Below, in pieces: positions 53,443 through 62,525 of a DNA stretch of 64,000 nt. The stretch is from NCBI RefSeq assembly GCF_030403745.1, contig NZ_JAQMWP010000015.1, forward strand, positions 124,001 to 188,000, in the 5' to 3' direction. A program made the translations under genes and the position numbers. Position 1 is the first letter of the stretch; each line of letters opens with the position of its first letter. A model generated the notes under the pieces. The model was not told the origin of the DNA and made no database searches. It saw only the letters and a program-made list of their open reading frames with translations. Origin of the DNA: Streptomyces sp. S.PB5 (GTDB lineage: Bacteria; Actinomycetota; Actinomycetes; Streptomycetales; Streptomycetaceae).

Positions 53443-54408
53443 TCAGCGCACTCTCCCTCGCGGCTTCAACGGCAGAGGCGGCAGCTCCGGCGCGGGCAGC
53501 GGGGCGCCGTCATACCCCTTCACCTCACCGAACCGCGTCCCTTCCATCCAGTCCCGCCGCGCCTGTGCGATCTCCTCCTGCGACCGGCCGATCCAGTTCC
53601 AGAACATGATCAGCTCCTCCTCGAACGGCTCACCGCCGAGGAGCATCACGGAGGCGTCCGACTCGGCGCGCAGCGGCAGTTCGGTGCGGCCGCAGCCGAG
53701 GTAGAGCATGGAGCCCGGCAGGACCGGGACGCCGTCCACATGGGCCTCGCCGGACATGGCGAGCACGGCGTACTCGAAGTCCGGCTCCAGCGGGAGGCGT
53801 ACGTCCGCGCCGCGGGCGAGGGTGAGGTCGGCGCCGACGATGGGGGTGTACGTCGTACCGGGCGAGGTCGCTCCGTCGAGGCTGCCGAGGATCAGTGTGG
53901 CCGTGAGGCCGGGGGCCGTGACCTGCGGCAGCTCGGCGTGGTGCTGGAAGTGCGGGTCGGTGTGGCGGTGGCTGTCGGGGAGCGCGACCCAGAGCTGGGC
54001 GCCGTGCAGGAAGCGGGCGTGCGACTTGGGGCTCTCCTCGGAGTGGCTGATGGCCCGTCCGGAGGTCATCAGGCCCAGTTCGCGCGGGCGGATGGTCTGG
54101 AGGCTGCCGGTGGAGTCGCGGTGCAGGACCTCGCCCTCGTGCAGCCAGCTCACCGTCTGCAGGCCCATGTGCGGGTGGGGCGGCACCTGCATGCCGGGCT
54201 CGTCGGCGATGTCGTCGGGGCCGTAGTGGTCGATGAAGCACCAGGCGCCGACCATGCGGCGCCCCAGGTTGGGCAGCAGCCGGCGGACCTCGGTGGACTC
54301 GCCGAGCTTGACGGTGCGAGGGCTGAGGAGTTCGCGAACGGGCTCCGCCACCACGAAGCCGCGGCCGCCGCACAGGGCGGGAGCCGCCTCGCGATCAAGA
54401 TTGCTCAT
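53443..54408 (-). CDS. Pirin family protein
   Basis: 321 residues from ATG 54408 (TTG 54417 is an alternative). Bicupin with the metal site of the N-terminal pirin domain: PHPHMGLQTVSWLHEGEVLH (His residues near 78-82) and the later H-x-E in AISHSEESP. C-terminal pirin_C with PLPPLPLKP tail. Bacterial pirins include quercetinases and redox regulators; the substrate is unknown. Confidence 0.88.
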   Translation of the reverse strand: MSNLDREAAPALCGGRGFVVAEPVRELLSPRTVKLGESTEVRRLLPNLGRRMVGAWCFIDHYGPDDIADEPGMQVPPHPHMGLQTVSWLHEGEVLHRDSTGSLQTIRPRELGLMTSGRAISHSEESPKSHARFLHGAQLWVALPDSHRHTDPHFQHHAELPQVTAPGLTATLILGSLDGATSPGTTYTPIVGADLTLARGADVRLPLEPDFEYAVLAMSGEAHVDGVPVLPGSMLYLGCGRTELPLRAESDASVMLLGGEPFEEELIMFWNWIGRSQEEIAQARRDWMEGTRFGEVKGYDGAPLPAPELPPLPLKPRGRVR

Positions 54409-54478
54409 GGCGCCCAACCTAGCCCCGCGGCGGGCGTCGCGTCAGTCCGTCGTCCGGGCTCTTCCGGCCGGTGGAAAA

Positions 54479-54508
54479 ATAGTAGCCATGTACATAGTAG
54501 CCATGTAC
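54479..54508. promoter_or_regulatory. Two tandem 15-bp repeats before the MarR gene
   Basis: ATAGTAGCCATGTAC occurs twice without a gap (54479-54493, 54494-54508), with ATGTACAT palindromes across the junction. It lies 10 bp before the MarR start in an A/T-rich patch, so it covers the promoter and is a likely autoregulatory operator. Confidence 0.6.
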
Positions 54509-54518
54509 TGTATTTGCC

Positions 54519-55010
54519 ATGAGCATGGGTTCCGAGAAGGCGACACCGGGATTCCTGGTGTGGCGGCTGTCGATGAAATGGAAGACCGCGGTGGACCGCG
54601 CGGTGGCTCCGCTGGGGCTCACCCACGCGCAGTACTCGCTGGTGGCGTCCCTGTACGGCATGCAGCACGCCGGCGAGCGCCCGAGTCAGCGGCGGCTCGC
54701 CGACCACACCGGCCTCGAACCTCTCTACGTCTCCAAGCTGGCGCGCTCCCTGGAGGCCGCGGGCCTGCTGGAGCGCACCCGCGACCCGCGCGACCCGCGT
54801 GCCGTGCAGCTGGCCCTCACCGAGCAGGGCCGCGACACGACCCGGCAGGCCGTCAAGGTCGTCCAGGGACTGCTGGACCAGCTGCTGGCACCGTTCGGCG
54901 GCCTGGACAGCGAGCGCACCCGGAACTTCAAGCACGACCTGGCGACCCTGCTCGACGCACCTCTCGATCCCCTCACCCGCACCGGTGAGTCCGACAAGGA
55001 GCAGTCATGA
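54519..55010 (+). CDS. MarR-family transcriptional regulator
   Basis: 163 residues. Winged helix of MarR type: LTHAQYSLVASLYGM, RRLADHTGLEPLYVSKLARSL and the wing RDPRDPRAVQLALTEQGRD. It overlaps the next gene (ATGA), a second winged-helix protein. The gene is divergent from pirin, which may be its target. No clear Shine-Dalgarno sequence precedes the ATG, so it may be leaderless or start at ATG 54525. Confidence 0.87.
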   Translation: MSMGSEKATPGFLVWRLSMKWKTAVDRAVAPLGLTHAQYSLVASLYGMQHAGERPSQRRLADHTGLEPLYVSKLARSLEAAGLLERTRDPRDPRAVQLALTEQGRDTTRQAVKVVQGLLDQLLAPFGGLDSERTRNFKHDLATLLDAPLDPLTRTGESDKEQS

Positions 55011-55456
55011 CCACTACCACCCCTCCCCTGCTGAACCCCCGCGTCATAGCGCTGGCCCACTACGCGGCCCGCGCGGTCCTCGAACAGGTACTGGCCCGCC
55101 ATGACCTGACCTTCCAGCAGTCCGTCACCCTCCGCCTCGCCGCCGTCGCCGACGGGCCGGTGGAGCGGGACGACATCGTCGGCGGCGTCGTCGACTCGCT
55201 GAAGATCGACGCCGCGGCGGCCCGCTCCGTGGTCGACGAGCTGATCGCGGCGGAGCTGCTGGCCGTCCCGGAGACGGCACAGGTACGCATCACGGACGCC
55301 GGGCGCGAGCTGTACGACACGACGTCCGCCGCCACCGCCCCCATCACCGCCCGGGTCTACGCCGGCATCCCCGAGGCGGACCTGGCCGTCGCCGGACGGG
55401 TGCTGACGCTCATCACCGAGCGGGCGAACGCCGAGCTCGCCGACCTGAACAGTTAG
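55007..55456 (+). CDS. MarR-like winged-helix protein
   Basis: 149 residues, start ATG 55007 in overlap with the MarR stop. A MarR-like arrangement: LTFQQSVTLRLAAVADGPVE, DSLKIDAAAARSVVDELIAA, then RITDAGRELYDTTSAA. The DNA-recognition part is weaker than in the first protein. The two may form a heterodimer or act as regulator and modulator. Confidence 0.78.
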   Translation: MTTTTPPLLNPRVIALAHYAARAVLEQVLARHDLTFQQSVTLRLAAVADGPVERDDIVGGVVDSLKIDAAAARSVVDELIAAELLAVPETAQVRITDAGRELYDTTSAATAPITARVYAGIPEADLAVAGRVLTLITERANAELADLNS

Positions 55457-55506
55457 TGGAATATTGAACCAATGACCTCGGTTGACGGCGTCGAAGGAGG
55501 TCACGA

Positions 55507-55854
55507 GTGGACATGAACTACTACGACCACGGAACGCCGGCGGAGCGCTGGGAGCGCGCCCGGCAGTTCTTCGACGCCAAGGACTACGCCGGTGCGGCGC
55601 GCGTCCTGGACGGACTGGTCGAGGAGGTGCCGGAGCAGACGGGACCGCGGCTGCTGCTGGCGCGCTCCTACTACCACTCGGCCCAACTGCGCCGCGCGGA
55701 GGCCGAGTTGCGCATCATCGTGGAGCGCGACCCGGTGGAGCAGTACGCCCGGCTGATGCTGGGCCGCACCCTGGAGCGCCAGGGCAGGCACGAGGAGGCC
55801 GAGCCGCACATGCGCCTGGCCTCGGCGCTCGCGGGCGACTTCGGCGAGCTCTGA
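55507..55854 (+). CDS. Small tetratricopeptide-repeat protein
   Basis: 115 residues from GTG 55507 with GGAGG 7 bp upstream. About two to three TPR units (ARQFFDAKDYAGAARVLDGL, AEAELRIIVERDPVEQYARL, LGRTLERQGRHEEAEPHMRL). It is a protein-protein interaction module common in Streptomyces; the partner is unknown. It ends at a strong terminator. Confidence 0.85.
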   Translation: MDMNYYDHGTPAERWERARQFFDAKDYAGAARVLDGLVEEVPEQTGPRLLLARSYYHSAQLRRAEAELRIIVERDPVEQYARLMLGRTLERQGRHEEAEPHMRLASALAGDFGEL

Positions 55855-55862
55855 GCGGTACG

Positions 55863-55899
55863 GCAGGGGCCCGGTTCCAGGACGGAACCGGGCCCCTGC
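55863..55899. terminator. Bidirectional stem-loop terminator
   Basis: Perfect 16-bp stem (55863-55878 with 55884-55899) and a 5-base loop, lying 8 bp after the TPR stop and 15 bp after the stop of the convergent PepSY gene. Confidence 0.85.
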
Positions 55900-55914
55900 G
55901 CCGTCGTACGACGA

Positions 55915-57312
55915 TCAGGCCGCGGCGTCGGCGCGCTTACCGCGCCGGTGGCCGATCTCGCCGAGCACCACGTCGACGACGATGAACGCGGCGAGCGGAA
56001 TGCCGAGCAGCGGGACGAAGTATCCGAGGACCGCGACGACCGCCACGCACGGCACCAGGATCTGCGGCGGCACCTTCTGCCAGGCACCGCGCGGGATCGG
56101 ACGGCCGAAGGAGGAGCCTCGGCCGCGCTGCCACCACATGCGGTAGCCCCACACGATCAGCAGGATCAGCGACAGCGCAAGCAGCATCAGGCCGATCTGG
56201 TTGACCAGCCCGAACAGGGTGCCGGTGTGCAGATCGATGCCCCAGCGGGTCAGTTTGGCCAGGATCGGGTGGTCGGCGAACCGCAGCACGTCGGTGACCT
56301 GCCCGGAGGTCGGGTCGACGGCGACCGCGTCCTGCTTGGTGGGGAAGCCGCGCCCAGTCTGCTTCACGACGTACGCCGAGGTCTCGTCGGCCGGCGGGAC
56401 GATCTCGACGGGGTCGCCGAGCCCCTCGGCCCTGGCCGCGGCGAGGACCGTGTCGAGGCCGACCCCGTGCTCGGCGTCCCCGGCCGAGGCGGAGGCGCCG
56501 TGCCCCGAGTGGTCGCCGCCCGCGGTCGAGACGACCGACGGGGTGGACTGGCCGAGGGAGGTGCGCAGTTCGTCGATGTTGGCGCCCGCGTAGGTCGACC
56601 AGGTCAGACCGGTCGCCGACAGGAAGACGAACCCGGCTGCCGCCCAGACGCCGACGCTGCCGTGCAGGCCGAGCGTGCGGCGCCGACCGGTGGTGCCGCG
56701 TACCTTGCGCTGAGCCCGGCGGCGGGCGAACCACAGCACCAGGCCGCCGCCCGCGATCACCCACAGCCAGCTCGCGGCGAGTTCGCTGTAGAGGCGGCCG
56801 GTCTCGCCGAGGTGCAGACTGCGGTGGAACTCGGAGATCCAGGTGCGCAGGGGCAGCGCGCCGGTCGAGCCGTACTGTTCGAGGGCGCCCTCCACCTTCG
56901 CGGTGTACGGGTCGACGAAGACCGCGAGGGTGTGGCCGGGGTCGACGCCCTTGACGCCGGACAGCAGCACGCGGGTGGTCGCGTCGTCCTCCGGGGAGGG
57001 CCGTACGGCGGAGACGGTGCCCTCGGGGTGGGTCTCGCGGGCGGCGGCGACCTGCTGGGAGATGGGCAGCTTGGTCTCGCCGACCTTCGAGACGGTCAAC
57101 TCGTCGGCGTAGATGATCTTCTCGGCCTGGAAGGAACCGGCGTACAGGAGTCCGGTGACGGCGGCCACGAGCAGGAACGGCGCGACGAGCAGTCCGGCGT
57201 AGAAGTGCAGACGCAGCACCAGCGGGCGCAGTGGTGCCCAGGTGCCGGGTTTCGGCGTCGGGTCGGCGGCTTTCGGGGCGTCGTCCGTGGATGTCGTGGG
57301 AGCGGAGGTCAT
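55915..57312 (-). CDS. PepSY-associated membrane protein
   Basis: 465 residues. Four main spans: about 35-58 (LHFYAGLLVAPFLLVAAVTG), 178-196, 220-240 and 385-405, with a further pair near the C-terminus. PepSY-like extracytoplasmic regions lie between them. LRLHFYAGLLVAPF and EFHRSLHLGETGRLYSELAA are the conserved His-bearing helices of the PepSY_TM family (iron/heme-related reductases or siderophore-iron uptake helpers). Electron transfer is inferred from the family. Confidence 0.85.
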   Translation of the reverse strand: MTSAPTTSTDDAPKAADPTPKPGTWAPLRPLVLRLHFYAGLLVAPFLLVAAVTGLLYAGSFQAEKIIYADELTVSKVGETKLPISQQVAAARETHPEGTVSAVRPSPEDDATTRVLLSGVKGVDPGHTLAVFVDPYTAKVEGALEQYGSTGALPLRTWISEFHRSLHLGETGRLYSELAASWLWVIAGGGLVLWFARRRAQRKVRGTTGRRRTLGLHGSVGVWAAAGFVFLSATGLTWSTYAGANIDELRTSLGQSTPSVVSTAGGDHSGHGASASAGDAEHGVGLDTVLAAARAEGLGDPVEIVPPADETSAYVVKQTGRGFPTKQDAVAVDPTSGQVTDVLRFADHPILAKLTRWGIDLHTGTLFGLVNQIGLMLLALSLILLIVWGYRMWWQRGRGSSFGRPIPRGAWQKVPPQILVPCVAVVAVLGYFVPLLGIPLAAFIVVDVVLGEIGHRRGKRADAAA

Positions 57313-57453
57313 CGGCGGTTCTTCTCCGGGGCAGGGGACGTTTCTCGGCTGTACCGGTCCACTAGTCGGGGGAAACGGGGGTCGAGTTCCCGGAGGCTTC
57401 TATGGCCTGCGTCACACGGGCGTGCACCTGGAGGGCCGTGGCATCCTGGCGCG

Positions 57454-58098
57454 ATGGCAACTCCCCCTCCTCACCCGCCCCTTGCCGAACTCGTCGAAGG
57501 GCTGCTCCGGACCGAGGGTCCGCTGCCGATCGTGGCGGCCGGCGACCCGGTGCTGCGGCGCGGCACCGAACGGTTCGAGGGACAGCTGGACTCCGCGCTG
57601 CTGGCCCGGTTCGTCGAGGCGCTGCGCGTCACCATGCACGCGGCTCCGGGTGTGGGCCTCGCGGCACCCCAGGTCGGCGTGCCGCTGCGGATCGCGGTGA
57701 TCGAGGACCCGGCGCCGGTGCCGGAGGAGATCCGGGCGGCGCGGGGGCGGGTGCCGCAGTCGTTCCGGGTGCTGGTCAATCCGTCGTACGAGCCCGTCGG
57801 CGACGCGCGTGCCGCGTTCTTCGAGGGCTGTCTGAGCGTGCCGGGCTGGCAGGCCGTGGTGGCCCGGCACGCCGAGGTGCGGCTGACGGGCGAGGACGAG
57901 CACGGGCGGGCGGTGGACGAGGTGTTCACCGGGTGGCCGGCGCGGATCGTGCAGCACGAGACGGACCATCTCGACGGCATGCTCTACATCGACCGGGCGG
58001 AGCTGCGGTCGCTGTCGTCGAACCAGGCGATGGCGGAGCGGTGGGCGCAGCCGACGCCTGCGGAAGCCGCCAAGTCCCTTGGTTTCGAGCTGCCTTAG
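57454..58098 (+). CDS. def: Peptide deformylase
   Basis: 214 residues from ATG 57454. All three catalytic motifs are present: GVGLAAPQ (66-73), EGCLS (124-128, metal Cys126) and HETDH (168-172). It removes the N-formyl group from nascent proteins. Streptomyces carry several copies; this one, with a longer N-terminus (~28 extra residues) than the housekeeping enzyme, is likely a secondary paralogue. Confidence 0.93.
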   Translation: MATPPPHPPLAELVEGLLRTEGPLPIVAAGDPVLRRGTERFEGQLDSALLARFVEALRVTMHAAPGVGLAAPQVGVPLRIAVIEDPAPVPEEIRAARGRVPQSFRVLVNPSYEPVGDARAAFFEGCLSVPGWQAVVARHAEVRLTGEDEHGRAVDEVFTGWPARIVQHETDHLDGMLYIDRAELRSLSSNQAMAERWAQPTPAEAAKSLGFELP

Positions 58099-58169
58099 CC
58101 GTTCCGGCCGGGCAGCTCGTCGCGAAAATTCGCAGGCGCCGGGGCGGGCGCCTCCGTTACGTTGGCCGC

Positions 58170-58193
58170 ATGTCCACGCCCCGAATCTCTTAG
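58170..58193 (+). CDS. Candidate leader peptide MSTPRIS
   Basis: A 7-codon frame (ATG TCC ACG CCC CGA ATC TCT TAG) lies 61 bp upstream of the ABC-F start, directly before a possible attenuator hairpin. Leader peptides on which antibiotic-stalled ribosomes change RNA folding are the usual control of antibiotic-resistance ABC-F genes. No strong ribosome-binding site is visible, so the call rests on position and architecture. Confidence 0.45.
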   Translation: MSTPRIS

Positions 58194-58196
58194 CTC

Positions 58197-58232
58197 AGGA
58201 CCCGTTACCCACGCCACCCGTGTGTCCTTTTT
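58197..58232 (+). promoter_or_regulatory. Candidate transcription attenuator ahead of the ABC-F gene
   Basis: AGGAC (58197-58201) can pair with GTCCT (58224-58228), followed by a run of five T in a genome where T runs are rare. A smaller CACG/CGTG hairpin lies inside. The position between the leader peptide and the start codon fits an intrinsic terminator that is read through when the ribosome stalls. The outer stem is short, so folding needs calculation. Confidence 0.45.
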
Positions 58233-58254
58233 GCTTGATTCGGAGCGTTCTCCC

Positions 58255-59839
58255 ATGATCACCGTTCGTGGTGTCGACGTGCGCGTCGGCGCGCGTCTGC
58301 TGCTGTCCGACCTCTCCTTCCATGTCTCCCCCAGCGACCGCATCGGCCTGGTGGGCCGCAACGGCGCGGGAAAGACCACCCTGTTGAGCATCCTCGCGGG
58401 GACCCTGCGCCCCGCCGCCGGGACCGTCACCCGCACCGGCGAGGTGGGCCATCTCCCGCAGGACTCCCGCGCGGGCGATCCGACGGTCACCGTCATCGAG
58501 CGTGTCCTGTCCGCGCGCGGCCTCGACCAGGCCGTACACGCCCTGCGCCGGGCCGAGGCGGCGATGGCGGACGGCTCGGAGCGCGCGATGGCCGCCTATG
58601 TGCGTGCCGAGGCGGAGTTCCAGGCCCGTGGCGGGTATGCCGCGGAGGCCGAGGCGGCCCGGATCGCGGCGGGGGTGGGTCTGGGGACCGGGCTCCTGGA
58701 GCGGCCGCTCGGCGCGCTGTCGGGCGGTCAGCGCCGCCGGGTCGAGCTGGCCCGGATCCTGTTCGCGGACCACGGCACACTGCTGCTGGACGAGCCGACG
58801 AACCATCTGGACGCCGACTCGATCGGCTGGCTGCGCGCCTTCCTCGCGAACCTGCGGTCGGGCCTGGTCCTCATCAGCCATGACACGACCCTGCTGGCCG
58901 ACACCGTCAACCGGGTCCTTCACCTCGATCCGCAGCGGGCGACGATCGACGTCCACAACACCGGCTGGGCCGCGTATCTCGCCCAGCGGGCGGCCGACGA
59001 GCGGCGCCGGACCCGGGAGCGGGCAGGCGCCGAGCGGAAGGCGGCGTCCCTGCACGCGCAGGCCGACCGGATGCGGGCCCGGGTGTCGACGGCGACGGCC
59101 GCGAAGAACATGGCCCGGCGCGCCGACCGGCTGCTCGGCGACCTCGAACCGGTACGGCGGGCCGAGAAGGTGGCCAGGATCAGGCTGCCCAGGCCGGAGC
59201 CGTGCGGCCGGATACCGCTGGCCGCGATCGGCCTGACGAAGTCGTACGGCGGTCATCGCGTCCTTCCGGGCGTGGATCTCGCCGTCGAGCGGGGCAGCCG
59301 GCTGGTCGTGCTCGGTCCCAACGGGGCGGGCAAGACGACCCTGTTGCGGCTGCTGGCGGGGCGGGAGACTCCGACCGGTGGCCGAGTGGTCCACGGGCAC
59401 GGGCTGCGGCTGGGCTACCTCGCGCAGGAACACGACACCCTGGACCGGGAGTCGACCGTCGGCGCCCAACTCGCCTCGGCTGTACCGCATCTGACGGAGG
59501 GTGAACTCCGGCGGGTACTGGGCCTGTTCCTGTTCACCGGGGACGACTTCCACAAGCCGGTCGAGGTGCTGTCCGGCGGCGAGAAGACCCTCCCCCATAG
59601 CCCTAAAGGCATGGGGGGACCCCCACGCCCTGGCGGGTCTCGTGCACTCCGGCGCGAACGTCCTCCTCCTGGACGAGCCCACCAACAACCTGGACCCGGC
59701 CTCGCGTACCGAGGTGCTGGCCGCGGTGGGCACGTATCCGGGCGCGATCGTCATGGTCACCCACGACGACGAGGCCATGGAGGCGCTGCGCCCGGACCGC
59801 GTGCTCCCGCTGGTGGAGTCCGCTCAGTTGTCGCGGTAG
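58255..59839 (+). pseudogene. ABC-F ATPase (ribosome-protection type), frame broken by a hairpin repeat
   Basis: From ATG 58255 the frame encodes the first nucleotide-binding domain (Walker A GRNGAGKTT, signature LSGGQRRRVELARIL, Walker B LLLDEPTNHLD), the basic linker (residues ~245-310) and most of the second (GPNGAGKTT near 355, LSGGEKT near 440). At 59590 a 37-bp repeat interrupts the second signature, where RLALAGL is expected. The remainder, HSGANVLLLDEPTNNLDPAS and MVTHDD, continues in the +1 frame to 59839. The unbroken frame 1 product would end in nonsense. ABC-F proteins dislodge antibiotics from ribosomes or act as translation factors. A sequencing error cannot explain a 37-bp insert. 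Confidence 0.8.
59590..59626. repeat. 37-bp hairpin (MITE-like) repeat inside the ABC-F gene
   Basis: The segment begins CTCCCCCATAGCCCTAAAGG and ends in a GACCCCCAC tail. TCCCCCAT-A-GCC pairs with GGC-ATGGGGG(G)A around CTAAA. The same architecture (CTCCCCC ... GGGGGACCCCCAC) is a familiar dispersed repeat of Streptomyces intergenic regions. It replaces about two codons and adds 31 bp net, shifting the frame. Confidence 0.75.
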
Positions 59840-61251
59840 GTCTCCAGCAGCCGCAGCCACACCTCGCTGATCGTCGGATAGGACGGCACGGCGTGCCAGA
59901 GCCTGCTGATCGGCACCTCTCCGGCGACCGCGATCGTCGCGGAGTGGATGAGTTCGCCGACGCCGGGGCCGACGAACGTGACACCGAGGAGGATCTCGCG
60001 CTCCAGGTCGACGACCATGCGGGCGCGGCCGCGGTAGCCGTCGCCGTACAGGCTCGCGCCGGAGACGTTCGCGAGGTCGTAGTCGACCGCGCGGACGCGG
60101 CGGCCGGTCTGTTCGGCCTCCGCCAGGGAGAGGCCGACGGAGGCCGCCTCGGGGTCGGTGAAGACGACCTGGGGTACGGCGGAGTGGTCGGCGGTCGCCG
60201 CGTGCGCGCCCCAGGGGTCGGTCTCCAGGAGGGGGACTCCGGAGGCGCGGGCGGCGATCGCGGCGCCCGCGATGCGGGCCTGGTACTTGCCCTGGTGGGT
60301 GAGGAGGGCGCGGTGGTTGACGTCGCCGACGGCGTAGAGCCAATCGCTGCCGGTGACGCGGAGGCTGTCGTCGACCTCCAGCCAGGTGCCGGGGTCGATG
60401 CCGATGGTGTCGAGGCCGATGTCGTCGGTGCGCGGGGCGCGGCCGGTGGCGAAGAGGATCTCGTCGGCCTCGATGCGGTCGCCGGTGCCGGTGACGACCA
60501 CGACGGTGCCGTTCTCGCGGGTGACCGACTCGACCGAGGTGCCGGTGCGGACGTCTGCGCCCGCCTCGGTGAGCGCCTCGTGGACGAGTTCGCCGGCGAA
60601 GGGTTCCATGCGGCCCAGCAGGCCCTTGCCGCGGACCAGGAGGGTGACCTGTGAGCCGAGGGCCTGCCAGGCGGTGGCCATCTCGGTGGCGACGACCCCG
60701 CCGCCGACCACGATCAGGCGGCCGGGCGCGGCTTTCGCGCTGGTGGCCTCCCTGCTGGTCCAGGGCTTGACCTCGTCGAGTCCGGGCAGGTCGGGCAGGA
60801 CCGCGCGGGTGCCGGTGCACACGGCGACGGCGTGCCGGGCGATGAGGACCTTGTCGCCGACGGTCACCGTGCGGGGGCCGGTGAGGCGGCCGTGGCCGCG
60901 ATAGAGGTCGGCGCCGATGCCCTCGATCCAGCGGACCTGGCCGTCGTCCTTCCAGTGGGAGGTGTACTCGTCGCGGCGGGCGAGCACCGCGCTCGCTTCG
61001 AGAGGGCCCTGTACCGAGGGTGCGAGGCCGGGCAGGCGGCGGGCGTCGGCCTGGGCGATGACCGGGCGCAGGAGGGCTTTGCTGGGCATGCACGCCCAGT
61101 ACGAGCACTCGCCGCCGACCAGCTCGCTCTCCACGACCGCGGTGGAGAGACCGGCCGCACGGGTGCGGTCGGCGACGTTCTCCCCCACGGGCCCGGCCCC
61201 GAGCACCACGACGTCGTAGGTGGTGTGCGCGATGGATTCCGTTTCCGTCAT
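59824..61251 (-). CDS. FAD-dependent pyridine nucleotide-disulfide oxidoreductase family protein
   Basis: 475 residues. FAD motif VVLGAGPVGENVA, redox disulfide C49-x4-C54 in GECSYWACMPSKALL, NAD(P) motif VVVGGGVVATEMA, second FAD motif LYAVGDVNHRALLTHQGKYQ and the dimerisation domain. It resembles lipoamide dehydrogenase/mercuric reductase, but the usual active-site HPT is YPT (Tyr458) in SYPTISE, with Glu463 kept. It therefore belongs to the divergent actinobacterial branch and is probably not a true Lpd. It is divergent from the thioredoxin gene and overlaps the ABC-F remnant end by 16 bp. Confidence 0.85.
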   Translation of the reverse strand: MTETESIAHTTYDVVVLGAGPVGENVADRTRAAGLSTAVVESELVGGECSYWACMPSKALLRPVIAQADARRLPGLAPSVQGPLEASAVLARRDEYTSHWKDDGQVRWIEGIGADLYRGHGRLTGPRTVTVGDKVLIARHAVAVCTGTRAVLPDLPGLDEVKPWTSREATSAKAAPGRLIVVGGGVVATEMATAWQALGSQVTLLVRGKGLLGRMEPFAGELVHEALTEAGADVRTGTSVESVTRENGTVVVVTGTGDRIEADEILFATGRAPRTDDIGLDTIGIDPGTWLEVDDSLRVTGSDWLYAVGDVNHRALLTHQGKYQARIAGAAIAARASGVPLLETDPWGAHAATADHSAVPQVVFTDPEAASVGLSLAEAEQTGRRVRAVDYDLANVSGASLYGDGYRGRARMVVDLEREILLGVTFVGPGVGELIHSATIAVAGEVPISRLWHAVPSYPTISEVWLRLLETYRDN

Positions 61252-61372
61252 GGGGTCAGTCTGGTGGGTGGTGTGCGCTCAGGCCACATGGGTACGCGCG
61301 CGGAATACCTACTCGGCCTGCCGCGTTTGTGCCGACGGCTTCGCCCCGACATCAGGAAGAGGGATTCACGCC

Positions 61373-61759
<387 letters not shown>

Positions 61760-62525
61760 CCAGTAGTCCCACCGCAGTTGCGGCATCGCGTCCCGGCCCG
61801 GACTCACCACTCCAGGGGAAGTCCGGTGTAGTTGGCGGCCAGTTCGGCGGCCGCGTGCCGGGATGCGGTGATCCGGCGCAGCCGCGCGAGCTGGAGCCGC
61901 CGCTCGAAGGGGTCGGCGTCCGGCGGGGTGTGCAGCATCGTCGTCATCTCGTACGAGAAGCGGGTGGCCTGCCAGACGCGGGCGAGGCACGACTGCGAGT
62001 AGCGGTCGAGGAGCCGCTCCGATCCGGTGCGGCGCCACTCGGTGAAGGCACGGCCGAGGACGCGTACGTCGGACACCGCGAGGTTGAGCCCTTTGGCGCC
62101 GGTCGGCGGGACGATGTGGGCGGCGTCGCCGGCCAGCAGGAGCCGTCCGTGCCGCATCGGCTCGTGGACGTAACTGCGCATCGGCGTGACCGACTTGGCG
62201 GTGACCGGGCCGCGGCCGAGGGTCCAGTCGCCGTCGATGGCGAAGCGGGCGGCGAGTTCGTCCCAGATGCGGTCGTCGGGCCAGTCCGCGGGGTCGGTGC
62301 CGTTGGGGACCTGCAGATACAGGCGTGACACATGCGGTGAGCGCATGCTGTGCAGGGCGAATCCGCGCTCGCCGCGGGCGTAGATCAACTCGTCGCAGGA
62401 CGGGGCGACATCGGCGAGGATCCCGAGCCAGGAGTACGGGTAGTCGTGCTCGTACGTCCGGCTCACCTCGGCCGGGACGGTGTCGCGGGCGATGCCGTGG
62501 AAGCCGTCGCAGCCCACCACCCAGT

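Noticed and set aside
59590..59626. Sequencing error as the cause of the ABC-F frameshift
   Set aside because: The difference is a structured 37-bp hairpin with a known-type tail, not a one-base indel.
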